DNA of 64,000 nucleotides from assembly GCA_030704615.1 (NCBI GenBank), contig CM060731.1, positions 11,408,001-11,472,000 of the forward strand, written 5' to 3'. Numbering within the stretch: position 1 is the stretch's first letter; each line of letters opens with the position of its first letter. The stretch comes from Takakia lepidozioides (lineage: Eukaryota > Streptophyta > Takakiopsida > Takakiales > Takakiaceae). Positions 1 through 13,933 of the stretch are shown piece by piece. Made by a program: the position numbers and the translations under genes. Below the pieces are notes generated by a model, which was given only the letters and a program-made list of their open reading frames with translations, had not been told where the DNA came from and searched no databases.

Positions 1-37
1 TATGAATGTTTGCACTGCTCTCTTCCATTTGATGTAG

Positions 38-2980
38 GTCCGGGATGCAGAATTTCTGGAGGTTCTGGGATCCTCACCAAAGCTAGAGCTGGCAGCGTCC
101 ACTGAAGCACATGAAGGGGGTGTCTACTTCCCAGACCGTGATGAATTTTACTTTACAAGTTCCAGGGTCAGGAGGGGAGTCTTCTTCAGTGAGCAGAACA
201 CAGAGGTAAAGACAATTTTGAATTTCACCTGTTTTTATGTGGTAATCTTGATTCAAAACTTTGTGGACGTAGGCTCATATTGTCCTGTAAACCCACCTGC
301 AATTACAGGTAAAGAAACTGTCATTGAAAACTGGTGAGGTATCAACAGTATTCCCAGTGACTGATGTTGCCAGTGGAATGGTGCTGGACCATGAGGGAAA
401 GCTTGTTATATGCCATCAAGGCCAGGGTGAAAAACCTGGGTCCATCCAGCGGGTTGATCTCAAGACTCTAAATTCTAGTGTTATTGCGGACAGTTGGTTT
501 GGCATGCCTTTTAACAGCCCCAATGATGTTGTGGTTAAGAGCGACGGCTCCATTTGGTTTACTGATCCCAACTATGGTTGGTAAGGCTAACCTTCTGTTG
601 AAGTTGAAGTTTAAAATTAGGTCGAGACTTGCTTGATGAGGACTTGATGTATGCATTTCAAATCTGCAGCATATCTTTTCCTCTGATTTTCATCTCTTCT
701 TCGCTCACCCCCTTACCAAACCGCTGATCCTTCCAGCATTTGTTCATCTTCCCAGAGGATGTCACAACAGCCTTCTGTTTGTTGTGAGTGAATTTATAAT
801 TATTTAGATGCCATGGTTTATGCTCTCATTGTTGTTCCACTGGTAGTCCGGATGGTTTTACTCATCAAACTTAATTTTATGTTTAGGGTGCGGGGATTTC
901 GAGCTAAACTGAGAGTTCAGAATCAGGTTTATCGGATTAGCCCCTCAGGCAAAGTTGATGTAGTGGCAACCAGTTTCTCGCAACCAAATGGGCTTGCCTT
1001 CTCAGAGGATGAGAAGTGCCTCTTTGTTACCGACACAGGCTTCAAAACTGGGTTTGTAGGCAATATCCTTTCTTTCTTTGAAAAGTAGCAGATTTCCCCT
1101 GTTTTTTAAGCAAGGGGGGTTCAGCCAGTCATCTACTAGTTCTACAATACCTCACAACTGCACTACGGGTAAAGAACAAGCATACTGGGCAGGTGTGTGT
1201 TGTTTTCAGACATACCTTTGTATTACCAGAGCCTCTGTGACAAAGACAATCCCGGTAGGATGAGATGTAGGTCTATCCCATAGCATTTTTTGAGAGAGTT
1301 GGTTGTGAAAGTCAATCATGGCTTGGTTGTTCATACATTGACTCAGAAAGATACTGTTGTGGGAGCCGATTCAACACAGTTTTGATTCGAATTGCAGGGC
1401 TGGTGAGAAATATGATGAGACAAAGCCTCATCACATCTATGCCTTCGATGTGCTTCCGGATGGCAAGCTAGGTAGCAGGCGATTGTTTGCCTCCATTGGA
1501 TTGTATGATGGAAAATTGCCGGGTCTGGGTGTTCCGCGTGGCATTAAGGTTGACATGACAGGACGTGTTTACACTGGCTCTGGTGATGGGGTCCAAGGTA
1601 AGTTGCACTTTGCAGTTGGTTTTGGTGATTTCATTGTGCTCATGCCTGCTTGCAACTTTGTGTTTGAGTTGTGATAGCAGGAGGGGAGAGTTGTTTGAAT
1701 CTCTGTTCAGAAGGTCAAAGACAGCAAGCATGTGTCCATGGGTGGATCTTCTCTTAGATCGCGGTTTCAAAGATTTATTTCCATTGCTTGTATTGGGGCA
1801 GTGTTCAGCCGCACAGGCAAACCATTGGGATTGATACGGCTCTCAGGGGTTGTCAACATGGGCTTCGCTGGCAAGAGACTCAACAAACTCTATATGCTGA
1901 AAGATTCTGCCATTCATTTCATTGAGCTGCAGGTGAGTGGGGTTGAGGGGTTTTGCTTTTCGAAAAAATTTCTGTCGGTTTTCTGATAACCGTTCCGCCT
2001 CATGTTCATAAGGTCTATTTCTTCGCACGTCTTGTTTCTTTAGCTCTGTATTATATTATGTCGGTCTCATTAAGATTGTATTTGCAAGAGTGTAGATGTG
2101 GGAGATGCTAACATTTCACAGGACACATTTTCAAACCTGTATGAGTCCAGGACCTTAAAAAATTTGGACCATAATTAAAAACTGATTATGAATAGGGCAC
2201 GGATGATTCTCTAATTCAACCTTGGGTTCCTTATGACAATGATCGTCAGAGGTACCTAATTCCAACAATGGCATTATACAGAGCAGCACCTTCGTTGATT
2301 CAGCTGTGAGGTGCGCTTTGGTCAGTACCTCAAAGCTTGATTGATATCACTGAAAACAGTCACAAATGCATAATCTGCTTTAGCAGTTCTGGCATAAGCA
2401 GTAGGTCTAATTGCAAGAGATGGGAGATCTGATCCCATAAGCCTACCATAATAACATAGCTAGTGTAGTTTTGGTGGGCCTTGAAATAGCATAATATCCC
2501 ACTTGTTCTGTTACGCCTTGGAGCCCATGGACTTTTTTTCTCAGTCTACAATGCAGTTTTTATGTGCGTTAAAGCCCTCGTTGCAGGACTTTACCTAATA
2601 CATAATACTTCAGAGAGACTACCCAAGGAACCATTGAACGATCAAGTCAAGAACCATTCAACCATCAGCCAAAGTGCAAGTTTTGAAGTCGCAGGCATTT
2701 GCTGTAAGATTGGGGGCATTTCCTTGCCAAGTGGGGTTTACCTCAGAACCTGGGATGCCGAGGAAAGTGTGAAGCCCTGGTAGAAAAGTGCAGGCATATT
2801 TCATAGATGTCGTCAGTTTCTTGATTGAGTAGTTCTTGACAATGCCATGTTATACATGTTTTCTCAACGATGCTGTTATTGTCACAGGCTACAGGAGCTG
2901 GCCTTCATTATGCCGCATCATATAGGTACAGTCAGTTCCCCCTAAAGGTTGGCCCTGGGGAGCCCAAAAAAAGTTACTAA
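38..2980 (+). CDS. SMP-30/gluconolactonase-like protein, 3' part of gene
   Basis: Predicted six-bladed beta-propeller hydrolase of the SMP-30/gluconolactonase/LRE family, which opens sugar lactones or related esters using a divalent metal. Six exons join in one frame with GT-AG borders: 38-205, 309-580, 887-1051, 1398-1597, 1802-1932, 2888-2980 (stop TAA). All splice phases agree. Family motifs are visible: AHEGG in the first exon (metal-ligand Glu), NSPNDVVVKSDGSIWFTDP in the second (ligand Asn), and PNGLAFSEDE...VTDTG in the third (ligand Asp). The last exon encodes 30 residues beginning ATGAGLHYAAS after a long 955-base intron. The 5' end, including the start codon and any signal peptide, lies before the window. 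The exact substrate cannot be told from sequence. The family call is firm; the last exon is slightly less certain than the others. Confidence 0.9.
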
Positions 2981-3975
2981 TTCATTTGGTCAACACTTCA
3001 ATAGTAGAGGGGGATATCAGTCCCCAAAGTTACAAATGAGGCACAACGAGCCTCAAGGCTTAGTTCATAGATCAAGTCTTGAGAAGCCATCAAGAACCAA
3101 AAGCTTCAAGAGTTAGTCCAAATCTGAATAGGGCCTCTTCCCCTTTCCTTCAATCTGAAAATCAAAGCACCTCTCTATTGTAAGAGATGTTTTACCTCCA
3201 ATAATTCCAAATAAAGTGCTTCCATCACTTTCGGGATGTGTGCTGGTCATATGAAATGCTTACTCAGATTGGATTTACTGTGCCCGTCTTGAATCTTAGC
3301 CTCAATCCCTTCCAGTGTCTTTTTATGGGTGGAGGTGCCTCCACAAACACCTGTTGACCCTACTAGGGTATGAAACTTGAAAGGGAATCCTTGCAGAGGG
3401 TTGAAGGTTAAGAAGAAGAGAACATGATATATCACAGAGTGACTGGGTCAATCACACAAGTTTATATGGTAGAGAAGAAAGATAGGGAAATATGAAAAGA
3501 TGCTTGTGGACAACTACAAAAGGTGCATTATAGTTGAAAAAGAACTTGAATTGATTAGGACATGTTGAAACAAAGCCAACATGGTAGTATACATACAGAA
3601 TTGAGCCACGCTCCACAATGATCAGCTGATCATGCAATCCATACCAGCTGCAGCAGTATCAGGTAAATTCCTGAGATAATGAACAGATGGATAGGGTGGA
3701 AACTACACGACTTCGCATCCTGATGGGATTCCCTATACTATGTGGTTTCTCATTACACAACAGCCGGTAAATAAAGATGCTCCAACAACAGCTGTAGGCG
3801 TCGATAATAGAGTCAAGCTTCCAGATCAAAGTCTCAGAAGCCCATGTAGATTGGATAAGTGTATATAACAAGTTTCAGACAGCAGTCTGGGGGGACCACC
3901 CTTCCGCACCCTCGTGTCGGTGATGGAACACAACACCCAGCCCGATTTGTCCTTGTCGTGCCTACTCATGAAGGC
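2981..3975. other. Intergenic interval between two convergent genes
   Basis: This stretch lies between the stop of the SMP-30-like gene and the stop of the kinesin gene, which face each other. It should hold both 3' UTRs and polyadenylation regions. I see no coding exon, repeat or RNA gene in it; the open frames are short and match nothing I recognise. Confidence 0.5.
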
Positions 3976-6900
3976 TCAGGAGTATTCGTCATCAAAGTTG
4001 TCAATGTCCAGATTCTCCAAATAGAATCCCCTATCTTCAAATTCACCTGCTACACTCTCTTCTTCCTCTTCCCCTACAAATTGTTGCCCGCTGTTCCAGC
4101 TACTCGATATCCCCCGTTTGCCAGGGGAAGGTATTCTGTTGGCTTCCTTACATGCAGTGGCTCGGGCCTCAGCCTCTAGCTCAGCCTGAGCTGTCTCAGC
4201 ATCAACTTCTGTAAACTCAAATTTCACACGCTCAGCCATCACGCACATGGGGCAGACTGTTGATTTTTGTAGACGGGATTCTAGCAAACGCTGCTGGAGT
4301 GTCGCCATTTCTGTTGCATGCCGTCGCGTTAACTTCTCCATCTCCCTGCGGATCCCATTAGCTTCTTGTCCGGCCATCGCGGCAGCATCCTGCAAACTCA
4401 AAAACAAATACAGGAGCTGAGGATCCTAGACATTGTAGCTGAAGGGATACTTAACAAACGGAAAACGAAATGGAATTTATAACGTCCACAGAAAGAAAGG
4501 AATTTACAAAGCTCTCCTCTTTGTTCTTGTAGAAGAAATGAATCAAGTCCAAAAAAGACGGAAACTATATATCTATTCCCCCTTTCTCCGCGGACGTTAT
4601 AAAGCGCCATTTCATTTCATTTCGCACAGTTCAGAGAGAGAAAAGGGAGAATTTACTTGAGCCATGCAAACTGCTTCCTCTGCCTCCTTTAGTCGCATTA
4701 AAAGCTCGCCTGCGGCTTGAACAGCATCAGCTGTGTCCCGTAACTGTGCCTGGAGGCCCTTAATCTCCTCCTTGGCAAGATTTGCCTCATGCTCTCTCTC
4801 AACCCTCAGAGACACTACCTGTTCGGACTGGGCTTCAAACCACCGGGCCTCAATTGCAGTCACACCTGCCCTCTTCGCCACTTTCTTCAGGTCAGTTACG
4901 CCCTCGCGAATTTTACGCTGCTTGGCCAACAACGCAATGTGTTTCTCTTGCAATTCGGCATACTGTTCAAGTAATCGAGCATGGCCCTCCATAGCCATCT
5001 CGAGAGCCCCATGAACCTCTTGGGCACACCTGGGGATTAGTATCAAAGATCTGTAAGTGCATGCCAAACAGCCTGATGACTTCTGCCTTAGACAGCGTCA
5101 TACATATCTACCTGTCTTTCGAAATTGACTATCCTACCAGTACCTCCATCCTTCTGAAAAGATCCAACTTGTATGTAAAACACCAAAGAAGATGATTCAT
5201 GTTGGAAACTTGATTAGCAGACTGCAAAGGGGGTGTATGATACTCCGCTCAATTTGGAATTACCTCTTTTCACCCTCAAGCTCCACCTTCCTTTTCTCTG
5301 CAAGTTGCCTATATGACTCAGACTCCTCCCTCATTTCTTCCAAAACCACAATCCACTCTCTCTCTCTTTCCTCCCACCGTTTCTGTTCTTCTTCCCAACA
5401 GTCGCTAGCTAGCGGCTTTCCCACTGCCAACTGGAGCTCCTTGGTTGTGAAGTCAGAAGATGAAGTGGCCTCAGTTACCACACATAGTGAAAGTGATTTT
5501 GCAACATCAGCTGTTGAATGCCGTGGGCTTCGAGGAAGGATATCCCTTGTTGTAGATATAAACGACGATGCTTTGCAGACCCTGGAGTCCCTGTATCAAT
5601 ATATGAAAGCAAATGGTTTCTCAGTTGCATGACCTCCTTCTGCAGGACTTCCCTCTCCCCAAGGTCGAAGAAAGTTCGATAACTTTGAAGCTCTTCTAGC
5701 AGGCGCTCCTGTTCAACTTTGGCATGTGTCACTTCTGGGTGTTTATCAAACTTTTCCTGCAGGGTCTGCCAAGCTCAAAAACAGAATCAGAAGAGAACTT
5801 GGTTGTTTCATACCAATGCAACCAGGATCTCGGAGTAATTTGAAAGACTTGCTCGAAGGTCATCATACCTTATGTTCAAGCAGAAGAGCTGACCATTCTT
5901 CATTGAGGAAGGCATCACCAGGAAGAATACCATCCATAAGCGCCTCAAGCCGGGCTATTTTGTCCTCGCGACTTTGCTGTAAAATGGAGTTGCACTCTCT
6001 CTCGTGCTTGTATTGCCGCATCTATGTAGATGCATACCATAACGAACAATTAAATCTTTCTCAACTGCATCAGCAGAACACAGAAGAACTTCACAGAAAC
6101 CATGACCAAGCAAATGGATGAATTATCTAGGGCCAAAGTGCAGTCCAAATCTATCCTCAACTGCATCAGCAGAGCACATAACAGAAGAACTTCACAGCAA
6201 CCATGACCAAGAGAAAGGAAGAACTATCTAGGGGCCAAAGAGCCAATTCCAAGATGAGCAAATATAATACCAATCGGTTCAATTGCTCGATCTCTGCAGC
6301 TTGCCGGGTCATTGCTTCTTCAGCAGCTCTCTCTCTCCGGATGGCACCGGCCAAGACAGCCTCAATTGCCTACATGCACCAGACACGATACTGTTTCAAC
6401 AATGAGGATGGAAGATAAAACGTACTGCTGTGTACATGAGTGTAAAATGACAGAGAAGGGCCAAAAAGTGAGCTGTTTCTTACGTGAGCAAAATTCCCCT
6501 TGGAGGCTGGTGTCACTGACAAACTCTTGCTTGGCATCTCCATTGCCACTAGTTGCCATTGTGTTCTGTCTGAGGACGGTGACAGTGACGTGTTAACTCC
6601 TCCCTCCACCACGGTTGTAGGATCACTGCATTCCAGCCCTTCTCCTAGGCACATAAGGGAGGAACTGCAGTTGACTAGCTTCTCTGGTGATGTTTGAACA
6701 CCAATCTCCGAGCTTTGGGCCACTTTCGAATCAGCATTTTCGGAGAACACTTTATCCTCTAAAGGAAGCCGGGCAGAGCAATTGCAAACCAGCACTTCAG
6801 GAGATGTTTGAACACCCTTCTCCGCTCTTCGGGCCACTTTCAAGTCAGCATTTTGAAAAGAGAATCGGACCGCAGAAGACCTGCATTTGTTTATGAAATC

Positions 6901-9900
6901 AGCTACTGCTCAGCAATGGACAGGATGAGATTGATGTGAACAAACTGATGACATTGAGCTGTTGGGTAGACACTCCTTCATCCTCTCAATACTTCATGCG
7001 ACCCTTGGTGAGGCTATACATTGTCAAACAAAAGCATTCACAAACACATGATTTGGAAATAAACTTTGTAACAAAGAGGATAATGTGTCTTACCTATCTG
7101 GAAAATACAAATGAGAATCTTTAACTAGATGGGATAGAGTATCAGGTGTTTGGTGCAGTTGTTCTCTGGGACTCTCTAGTAGGATCTCACTGGTAAGCGA
7201 TACAGAAACTCAAAGCATCAACCAAGTCTATCAAAAACACCTTTCTTTACTTTTTCCTTCCTTATGGGACTGTACATTAACGCAGATTGTGATGAACAAT
7301 GCCCGTGAGTCTCACCTTCGCAGTGAGCTCTGTTGGTGGTTATCAAGGATCTCAAGGCCACGATGAAGACTTGCAGCAAGCCGGTCCCTTGGAGATGAGA
7401 AGATTTTGCTGATGCGGAGGGACGAGCGCAGAGAGGATTTCCCATTGACTGGAATCAAGTGCAAAGATACATCTGGCTCAGAATTATGGAGGGTAGGCAA
7501 AGGAAGTTGGTTTGACCAACTGGGAAGAATCTCCTCTTCTTTTAGAGGAACAAGACCACACATTGGTAGCTTCTCTTTGATTTCCCCTTTTGCTCGTGGG
7601 GACAGGCTTGGAGTGGGTGGCTGAAGGCTAGGACTCAACTTTGGGAGCTCAGTCATTTCCGGGACCAAAAGGCTATTCTTCACATCAGTTGGAGATGAGA
7701 AGGTTATGCCGTGGGATAAGGCACCCTTGATGGGATCTAACTGCAAAGAGATATCCGGCTCACAATCTTGGAGGGTTGGCAATGGCTTTGACCAACTGGG
7801 GAGAATTTCTCCTGCTTGAGGAATAAGACCACACAATCGTATCTCCTCAACTACTTCTTCCTCTTTCATCTGGGGAGAAAGGCTACAATTCATCGGCTGA
7901 ATGCAATGTCTAACTTCTGGGAGCTCAGTCATTTCTGGGACAGAAAGGAAATTCTTTGTATCCAAGACAGGAAGGCTAGTACTATTGTCCAAGGATGGAA
8001 GGCTAGTGTTAATGTCCAAGGATGAAAGGCCAGTGTTAATGTCCATGGCTGACAGACCAGTGTTCATGTCGGAGGCACAAAGGCTAGTACTTGTACTTTG
8101 GGAGGGCAGACCAGTGCTGTTTTCAACGAAGTTGTCTGGCTGAGGTTCTGATTCAGGCGTAACATCTGAGAGAGGGTTTGCCTTACACAAAATCCCCTCC
8201 TTTATTTCCACCTCTTTTGGTGGGCTGATTACTGTCTCTTTGAGCTGAATATCCAATGCTATGTCATTGTAAGCAGTGGAGAAAGAGGGAGGCACCGCTG
8301 GCTCCGTTTCGACAGCATCCTCATCAGTCACCATCTCTTCATCCATGCATTCTGAATCGCCCAGAGGAAATGTCATAGGGTGTTTCAGGCTTAGCCTAAG
8401 GAGGTTGTAGCTGCGTCGGGCATTCCATCCATTTGAGTACCCACCTCCACTACCTCCCTCCTGGGCATTGTTGGATTTCATCCTAACCAGCTCATCCTGC
8501 AGTCACAAAATACCAATCAGTCACTATTCATCATGAAGCTGGAACCCCCAAAGCACATCCAAAAACAAGGGACCAGAATGCTGCACCTCCTGTGGGGAAG
8601 TAAAACAATGGAGACCTTTAATATATCCACACTACATCTCAATGATTGGGTCAGTGACCCGACCTGGGTACCCCCCACTGAATGATTTAGAAAAAGCTCA
8701 TAGAAATCTTATAGCGAAGTATATGTTACCTGTGTATGTGCAATGAGCATGTAAGGAAAAAAGCAGACATTTTCTACCTTACGCTGGCGAATTTGTTCAC
8801 GGAGAAGGTTGACATCGTTAGCAGTCTCCTCATTAACAACTGCCTTGTTTCGCATGGCTTTTGCTCTTTGTGCAAATCTCAGCGTACTCAGTGTCTCAAT
8901 GCGGCAGCTGCAGTCTCCACAAAAAGTCAGAAACTTTGTAAAACTCTGGCACTTATGTGGTGCCAGCCTGAACAGGTCTGCTTTTTCTAATTACTTCTGA
9001 TTACTAAAAGCAAGGGAATCAAACCCCAGATTGACGGATTTCTGACACACGAGGCATCTAAGATCAGAACGGTCCAGTGTAGCACAGTTTCCAACAACTG
9101 CATGTCAGGAGAAATCACCTGCTGGCTGGGGAGATAGCACAGATCATGGCAAGTTTGGCATTTCCACCTAGGGATTCCTGCAACAGGAAAGTGAGGCGAG
9201 AATCACGGTATGGAATATGCCTTTGCTTCCCTGACTGTGCCACTTCTGCCAGTATGTTGATCACATTCCTGCACTCCACCAATTCTCAAAAACTTCATCA
9301 ACCTTTCAAAACCAGCATATTCTATCTCTGTGATTGCACTCCAAGAATACAAACAAGGTGAAGCATACTTGTGAATTCCCACAACTGCAAACTGATCAAA
9401 CCAACCACACAACAGCCAATACCTCAAGTACAAAGACGAGTGTTTATAATAATTTGGCCAACCCACCTTGTGATTATTTTTGTTCATCATCCAACCCTCA
9501 CGTAAGGGTTAATCCAATGGTACTAGGGACAGAGGAATTTATTGTGCAGAAAGAGCAGGTATCAGAGCAAGCAAGGACTGAAATATGATGGACTGACCCA
9601 AGCTGGGAGAGGGAGCGGTTGATGTTGCCAGCCTCTTTGAGGCGCTCGCCAGCAGCTCCTGTCTGCTTCTGTCTCTCAGATCCAGCTAAGTCGACCAGGT
9701 TTATCCTACTACTCCTTAAACTGCACACTCCCTCTCCCACAATCTGCTAGGACATCCCAAAAGTCACCAAGATGAAATCATCAGCCACAAGGGTATAACC
9801 TTCTAGTAAAGGGGGGTAAAGCAGAAACAGTGTGCTCATCTTCAACGATGTGCTCAACGGTGTGCTAAGAGGCTACCGAGCCTGTAACCATTGACCCTGC

Positions 9901-12900
9901 ACATCCTCTGCCATCTGCCTGTCTAAAAGAAAAATGAAATGGAACTTTATAACGCCCGGAGAAAGCTCAAACTAAGTCTGGGGAATCCTGAAGGGCCCCA
10001 GGGACACAGAAGAGAAAGACAACGACAAGACTAATGAATATGTTAACTGTATAATGTTGTAGTACATCCCAATTACCTTGATGAGTAACAAAGGAACCAA
10101 AAGAAACCAGGCCCAAATTTACAGAAAGGTGGAGGGACAGAAAGAATCCCTGCATACCAAACACTTCTGGTACAAGAACACACAGCAACGTACAGATGAT
10201 AGACTCAAGAGGTACAGAAAGTAGAAGCTTAATGGAATGGAGTACCTTGGAGCGGGACTCAATAACACATGTAAATACACGATGAGAGCGTGAGCTCTCA
10301 TTGTTCATAGTTTTCGCTGCAACTCTTGTGTTTGCCAGACCCTAACCATACCGAAGACATAATCAGTTTCAGATAAGTGAGAATCTTCCCTTTATGTGTT
10401 CATCATATGTAAGACCTGCCGCCTATTCCCAGGAGCAACGACTTTGATTCATCAGATAAGGAAAAGGTGTTGCAAGGTTTCCAATAGTTGAGCTCTATAC
10501 AATCACAAAACTGGATTGGAAGGGTGAATCATACAACTGTCAAGTAGCAAAAACAATAAGCAACACAGGGTGAGTATAGAATGAAGGGTGACAAAAGATG
10601 AGTTCCAGTTAGATTGACCAACCCGCCGGAGAAGCTGATTGACATCTTCAACACTCGATACATATTCTTCGGTGAGATTATCTACATATACACCTGTTTT
10701 TGTGTCCTCTCTAATCTGAATAATGAAAAGCAACTCTTAGTGCAGGTAACAGAGAGATCAGATCAGTTGGCAATTTCGTGCTTGCCACCATGTTCACCGA
10801 CTCTAGACTGCACTCAAGTGTTACTAACCAGTTTTTCCTAGTGAGGGTAGTCTCTGCCATCTGTAGCATTTAACTCAACTTTGCTGAATCTTCACCTGGG
10901 GCCTGTGTTTACAACATTTCTAGCAAATGAAAATAACCAAAGAAAAATTACAGTGGATTATAGATGGGCACTGTGGTTGTGACTTAGCACATATCATCCA
11001 AGCTCCATGTGTTGAAGACTTCATGCCACAAATTTGAAATTATAAGAAATGAATTCTTTACCATCAGGTTTTTTTGAGATGGCTCTAGCAGATCCGTGAT
11101 TTGTTCATTGTAAATCTGCAGCACCAGCAAAGCACAGATAATCATGAAAACTAAATTGGAAGGCCTAGAACTGGGTAATGCACGTGTGCACTACCTCTCA
11201 CATGTGCTTGTTTTGTCCATCTCTCATGCATATGAATTCGGCTGAACTTGATTAAACACCCTTGCATTGAGAGCTGCTTTACTCTCAGCATCCGAATTGT
11301 ATAGAGTAGAAGATAGAAAACACCGGCAGGCAAGGGGAATCAGGCACCTCAAGAAAAGAACAGCGACACTGATATTGCAGCTGCTTCTCTACATTACTCT
11401 TCTCTTCCTGAATCACGAACACGAAAACCATCAGCAACAGCAGGTTCTGGAACCTCTGGAGCAAGAAAGAAGAACGAAACGAAACATCACGAAACGAACG
11501 AAACATCATGCCGAAGGAGTTGGGTGGGACAGGGGAGCCTGAATACTGCAATGTTGTAACTGCAAATAAAACTAGGTGTGCCAGTAACTTGGAGACACAG
11601 AACTTTCGGATATGGAAACAAGTGATTTGGGAACGAAACAGGAAATATCAGATGTGACTGTAAACCGATCTTTCTGGGGGAGGAAAGAACCTGGTGAATG
11701 CGAGCAAATATTTCTTCAAAGACACGAGGAGTGAGGCCACGGTTTTCAGAGGGAAGGTCAGAGCTGGAATCAGGCATTGAGCCCCACATTGTGTGGGTTT
11801 TCCCACTTCCTGTCTGCCTCACGCAAAGGCAGAAATGATGACAGATTCTCACAAATCATGTAGACACTGGAGTTATATTGACCATTTGATAGATTTCCAT
11901 AACATTCAAGGGTTGTTCATTTTACATCTTCTTTCAATTAGTCTCAAAGTTTTACAGAGTAGGTCACGCTTGACTTAATAAACACATAAAAGAGAAGAAA
12001 GCAGATAAGGGAAGAAGAAACCTCATAACTTCCGTGGGGGTGTGAGGGGCACATGGGACAAAGTAACATAGAGATCATGATGCAAAGGCAGAAATAGCAG
12101 AAAAATGCACAGAACAAACAAATAAACAACAAGACCAGGAAGATGACCAACAGCTATCTCCTTCGATCTGCCAGCCGAAGTGTATATGGTTGTCACAGGG
12201 GGCAGAAAAAGGAAATCATACCTGTCCGTATGCAAATATGGAGCTGTTGAAGCCGGCCAGACAATTCTCCACCATAGGTAGTCCCACCATTTGAAACACC
12301 GATTGCTAATCAGGCACCCACACAAACCAGTTACACTTACTCCGAATGAGTGTTTGTTTTGCTCATGTGCAACCAAGATTATATTATCTTTCCAGTGGCT
12401 AAATAGCTCTTCATAAATGGCTATATCTCAAGACTCTGAATGCAGAGTTCATGCAGGAGAGTGAAGTAATAGCCTAATAACTAAACCACGAGTGCATCAT
12501 TGAGGTGAAGGAGTACAATTTGAGGGAGACAAAACAGCAGGGAGTCGTTTAGCAAGCAGTTGCTGGGATCTTTCAACAAACAGGCCCTTTGTTACCGTCA
12601 TTGGATTCTATGCAGTCTTTTGGACCCTATGTCACTTTGACACCTGCTAGCCAATGCATAAATTAGTTTCAACGCCACCTAAAATTCCATGTTCTTTGGA
12701 TCATACTGGAGGCAAGACGGCCAATCGGTACACCTTGCCCTATGGAAATTTCAAGCAGATAACAGACCATGCCAATTTATTTGGGAGGGCCAGAAGTTTA
12801 AAAAGTAAAAACTTAGATTATCAAGTTCCGCGGCCTGGACGGGCCAGAAAGTACCTGGGAAGCATCTTCAGCAGCAACCGCATCATACGTGAACTGCTGG

Positions 12901-13933
12901 TCACCCAGTGACACAGAGGTGGTTGACACCTTATGCACAATCTCTGAGGCCTCCTCTCCCTCTTCCTTCTTGTTCAGCGGCCGCATCCTTACAATCACCT
13001 AGCACCATTCAAAGTGTAGGACAAAAATCTTGCTTTTATTTTTCTCACCAACTACATATGTCATGTACCTACTGATCTGCAAATCTTGCTTGTTTGTCCA
13101 ATCCTCAACAAACTTGTTCTCTACAACATTATATCTCTCAGCAAATAGCTGTAAGAAAAATGCATGGTCTACCTTAACACCTGTGTCAGCACCAGAGACC
13201 ACTGCAGTTGATGTACTGACCACGTTCACCACTGTCCCTCCAGACTGTGTATCCCAGTTAATCCTCCTCTTGGCACCACCCAGCTGATCCTGTCCTTGAC
13301 CACTGAGGAGGCCACGTGTGCCCGAGTCCACTTGACCAATAGATGGTGCACTTCTTGCAGGAGATTGCCTTGGAGGTCTAGGCGGCAGGGCAGGGCTGCC
13401 AGCCAGCGTATCTTTTGAGGCCCCCTGATTTCTTGATCCTTTCGATGATGATTTGGATTGCAAAGGTGAAGAGACATCTGGTAACTGCACAGTTGGTTAT
13501 GTATCTCAGCTTTTTCATGCGAATTCACATGATTGTCTTTGGGTCAGAAACACAGAGGACGGGAGCAGGGAGGACCCGCCGAGAAACCTCTGTCATCCCT
13601 ATGATATTATAATTTTCTTCTTCGTCTTCTCCTCTTCTATGAAACTCCTGGCATTTCATTCCTATCATCTTCACAAGCTAAAAGACATCGATATCTGAGA
13701 AAGATTGATGCCACCAGTTTCAAAGCAAAGTTCAAGCATATACTCACATTGATACCACCATCTGGAGGAACATTCTCACTATTCGGCCGAGACCGCCTGC
13801 CTGGAGTTCCCGCTGTAGGAAACGTTTTCTGACGAAATGGACTCAGACTGAAGGGCTCTCTCTCTTTCTGTGGAGAATCTGCTGGGGAAGTCGTACCCCG
13901 TATCGTCCTTGAGCGAGTCAGACTCCCCTTCAT
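3976..13933 (-). CDS. Kinesin-12 (PAKRP1/KIN-12-type phragmoplast kinesin)
   Basis: Plus-end-directed microtubule motor expected at the phragmoplast during plant cytokinesis. Exons on the minus strand: 13933-13748, 13484 to about 13064, 12998-12855, 12305-12222, 11813-11691, 11407-11348, 11115-11062, 10715-10623, 10341-10246, 9743-9598, 9268-9119, 8907-8778, 8496-7316, 6880-6484, 6369-6271, 6021-5869, 5765-5264, 5029-4657, 4389-3976. That gives roughly 1580 residues. Motor landmarks: VIVRMRPL at its start, the P-loop GQ/TGSGKT split over exons 4 and 5, MWG...RGLTPRVFE typical of kinesin-12, switch I NNESSRSH, switch II DLAGSER, and [19 protein letters not shown]. After the motor come [22 protein letters not shown] and VRFSFQ as in PAKRP1, then coiled coil with [10 protein letters not shown] and [16 protein letters not shown]. 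Two defects: the 3' edge of exon 2 lacks an obvious in-phase GT donor, and exon 17 changes frame (see findings). Otherwise every junction agrees in phase. Confidence 0.93.
4465..4624. mobile_element. MITE in a KIN-12 intron
   Basis: A 160-base element sits in the intron between the last two kinesin exons. Its ends are imperfect inverted repeats of about 30 bases. The left one reads CGAAATGG, then TTATAACGTCC, then AGAAAG. The right one (4582-4624) is its reverse complement with small changes. One-ended relatives occur at 9931-9972 and 23746-23790. It has no coding capacity. The transposase superfamily is unknown because no clear target duplication is seen. Confidence 0.6.
9931..9972. repeat. 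Solo MITE-terminus-like repeat in a KIN-12 intron
   Basis: This stretch repeats the terminal motif of the MITE at 4465-4624 (AAATGGAACTTTATAACG, then CCGGAGAAAGCTCAAA). It lies within the intron between kinesin exons 9 and 10. The matching opposite end was not found nearby, so it is probably a truncated copy. Confidence 0.45.
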
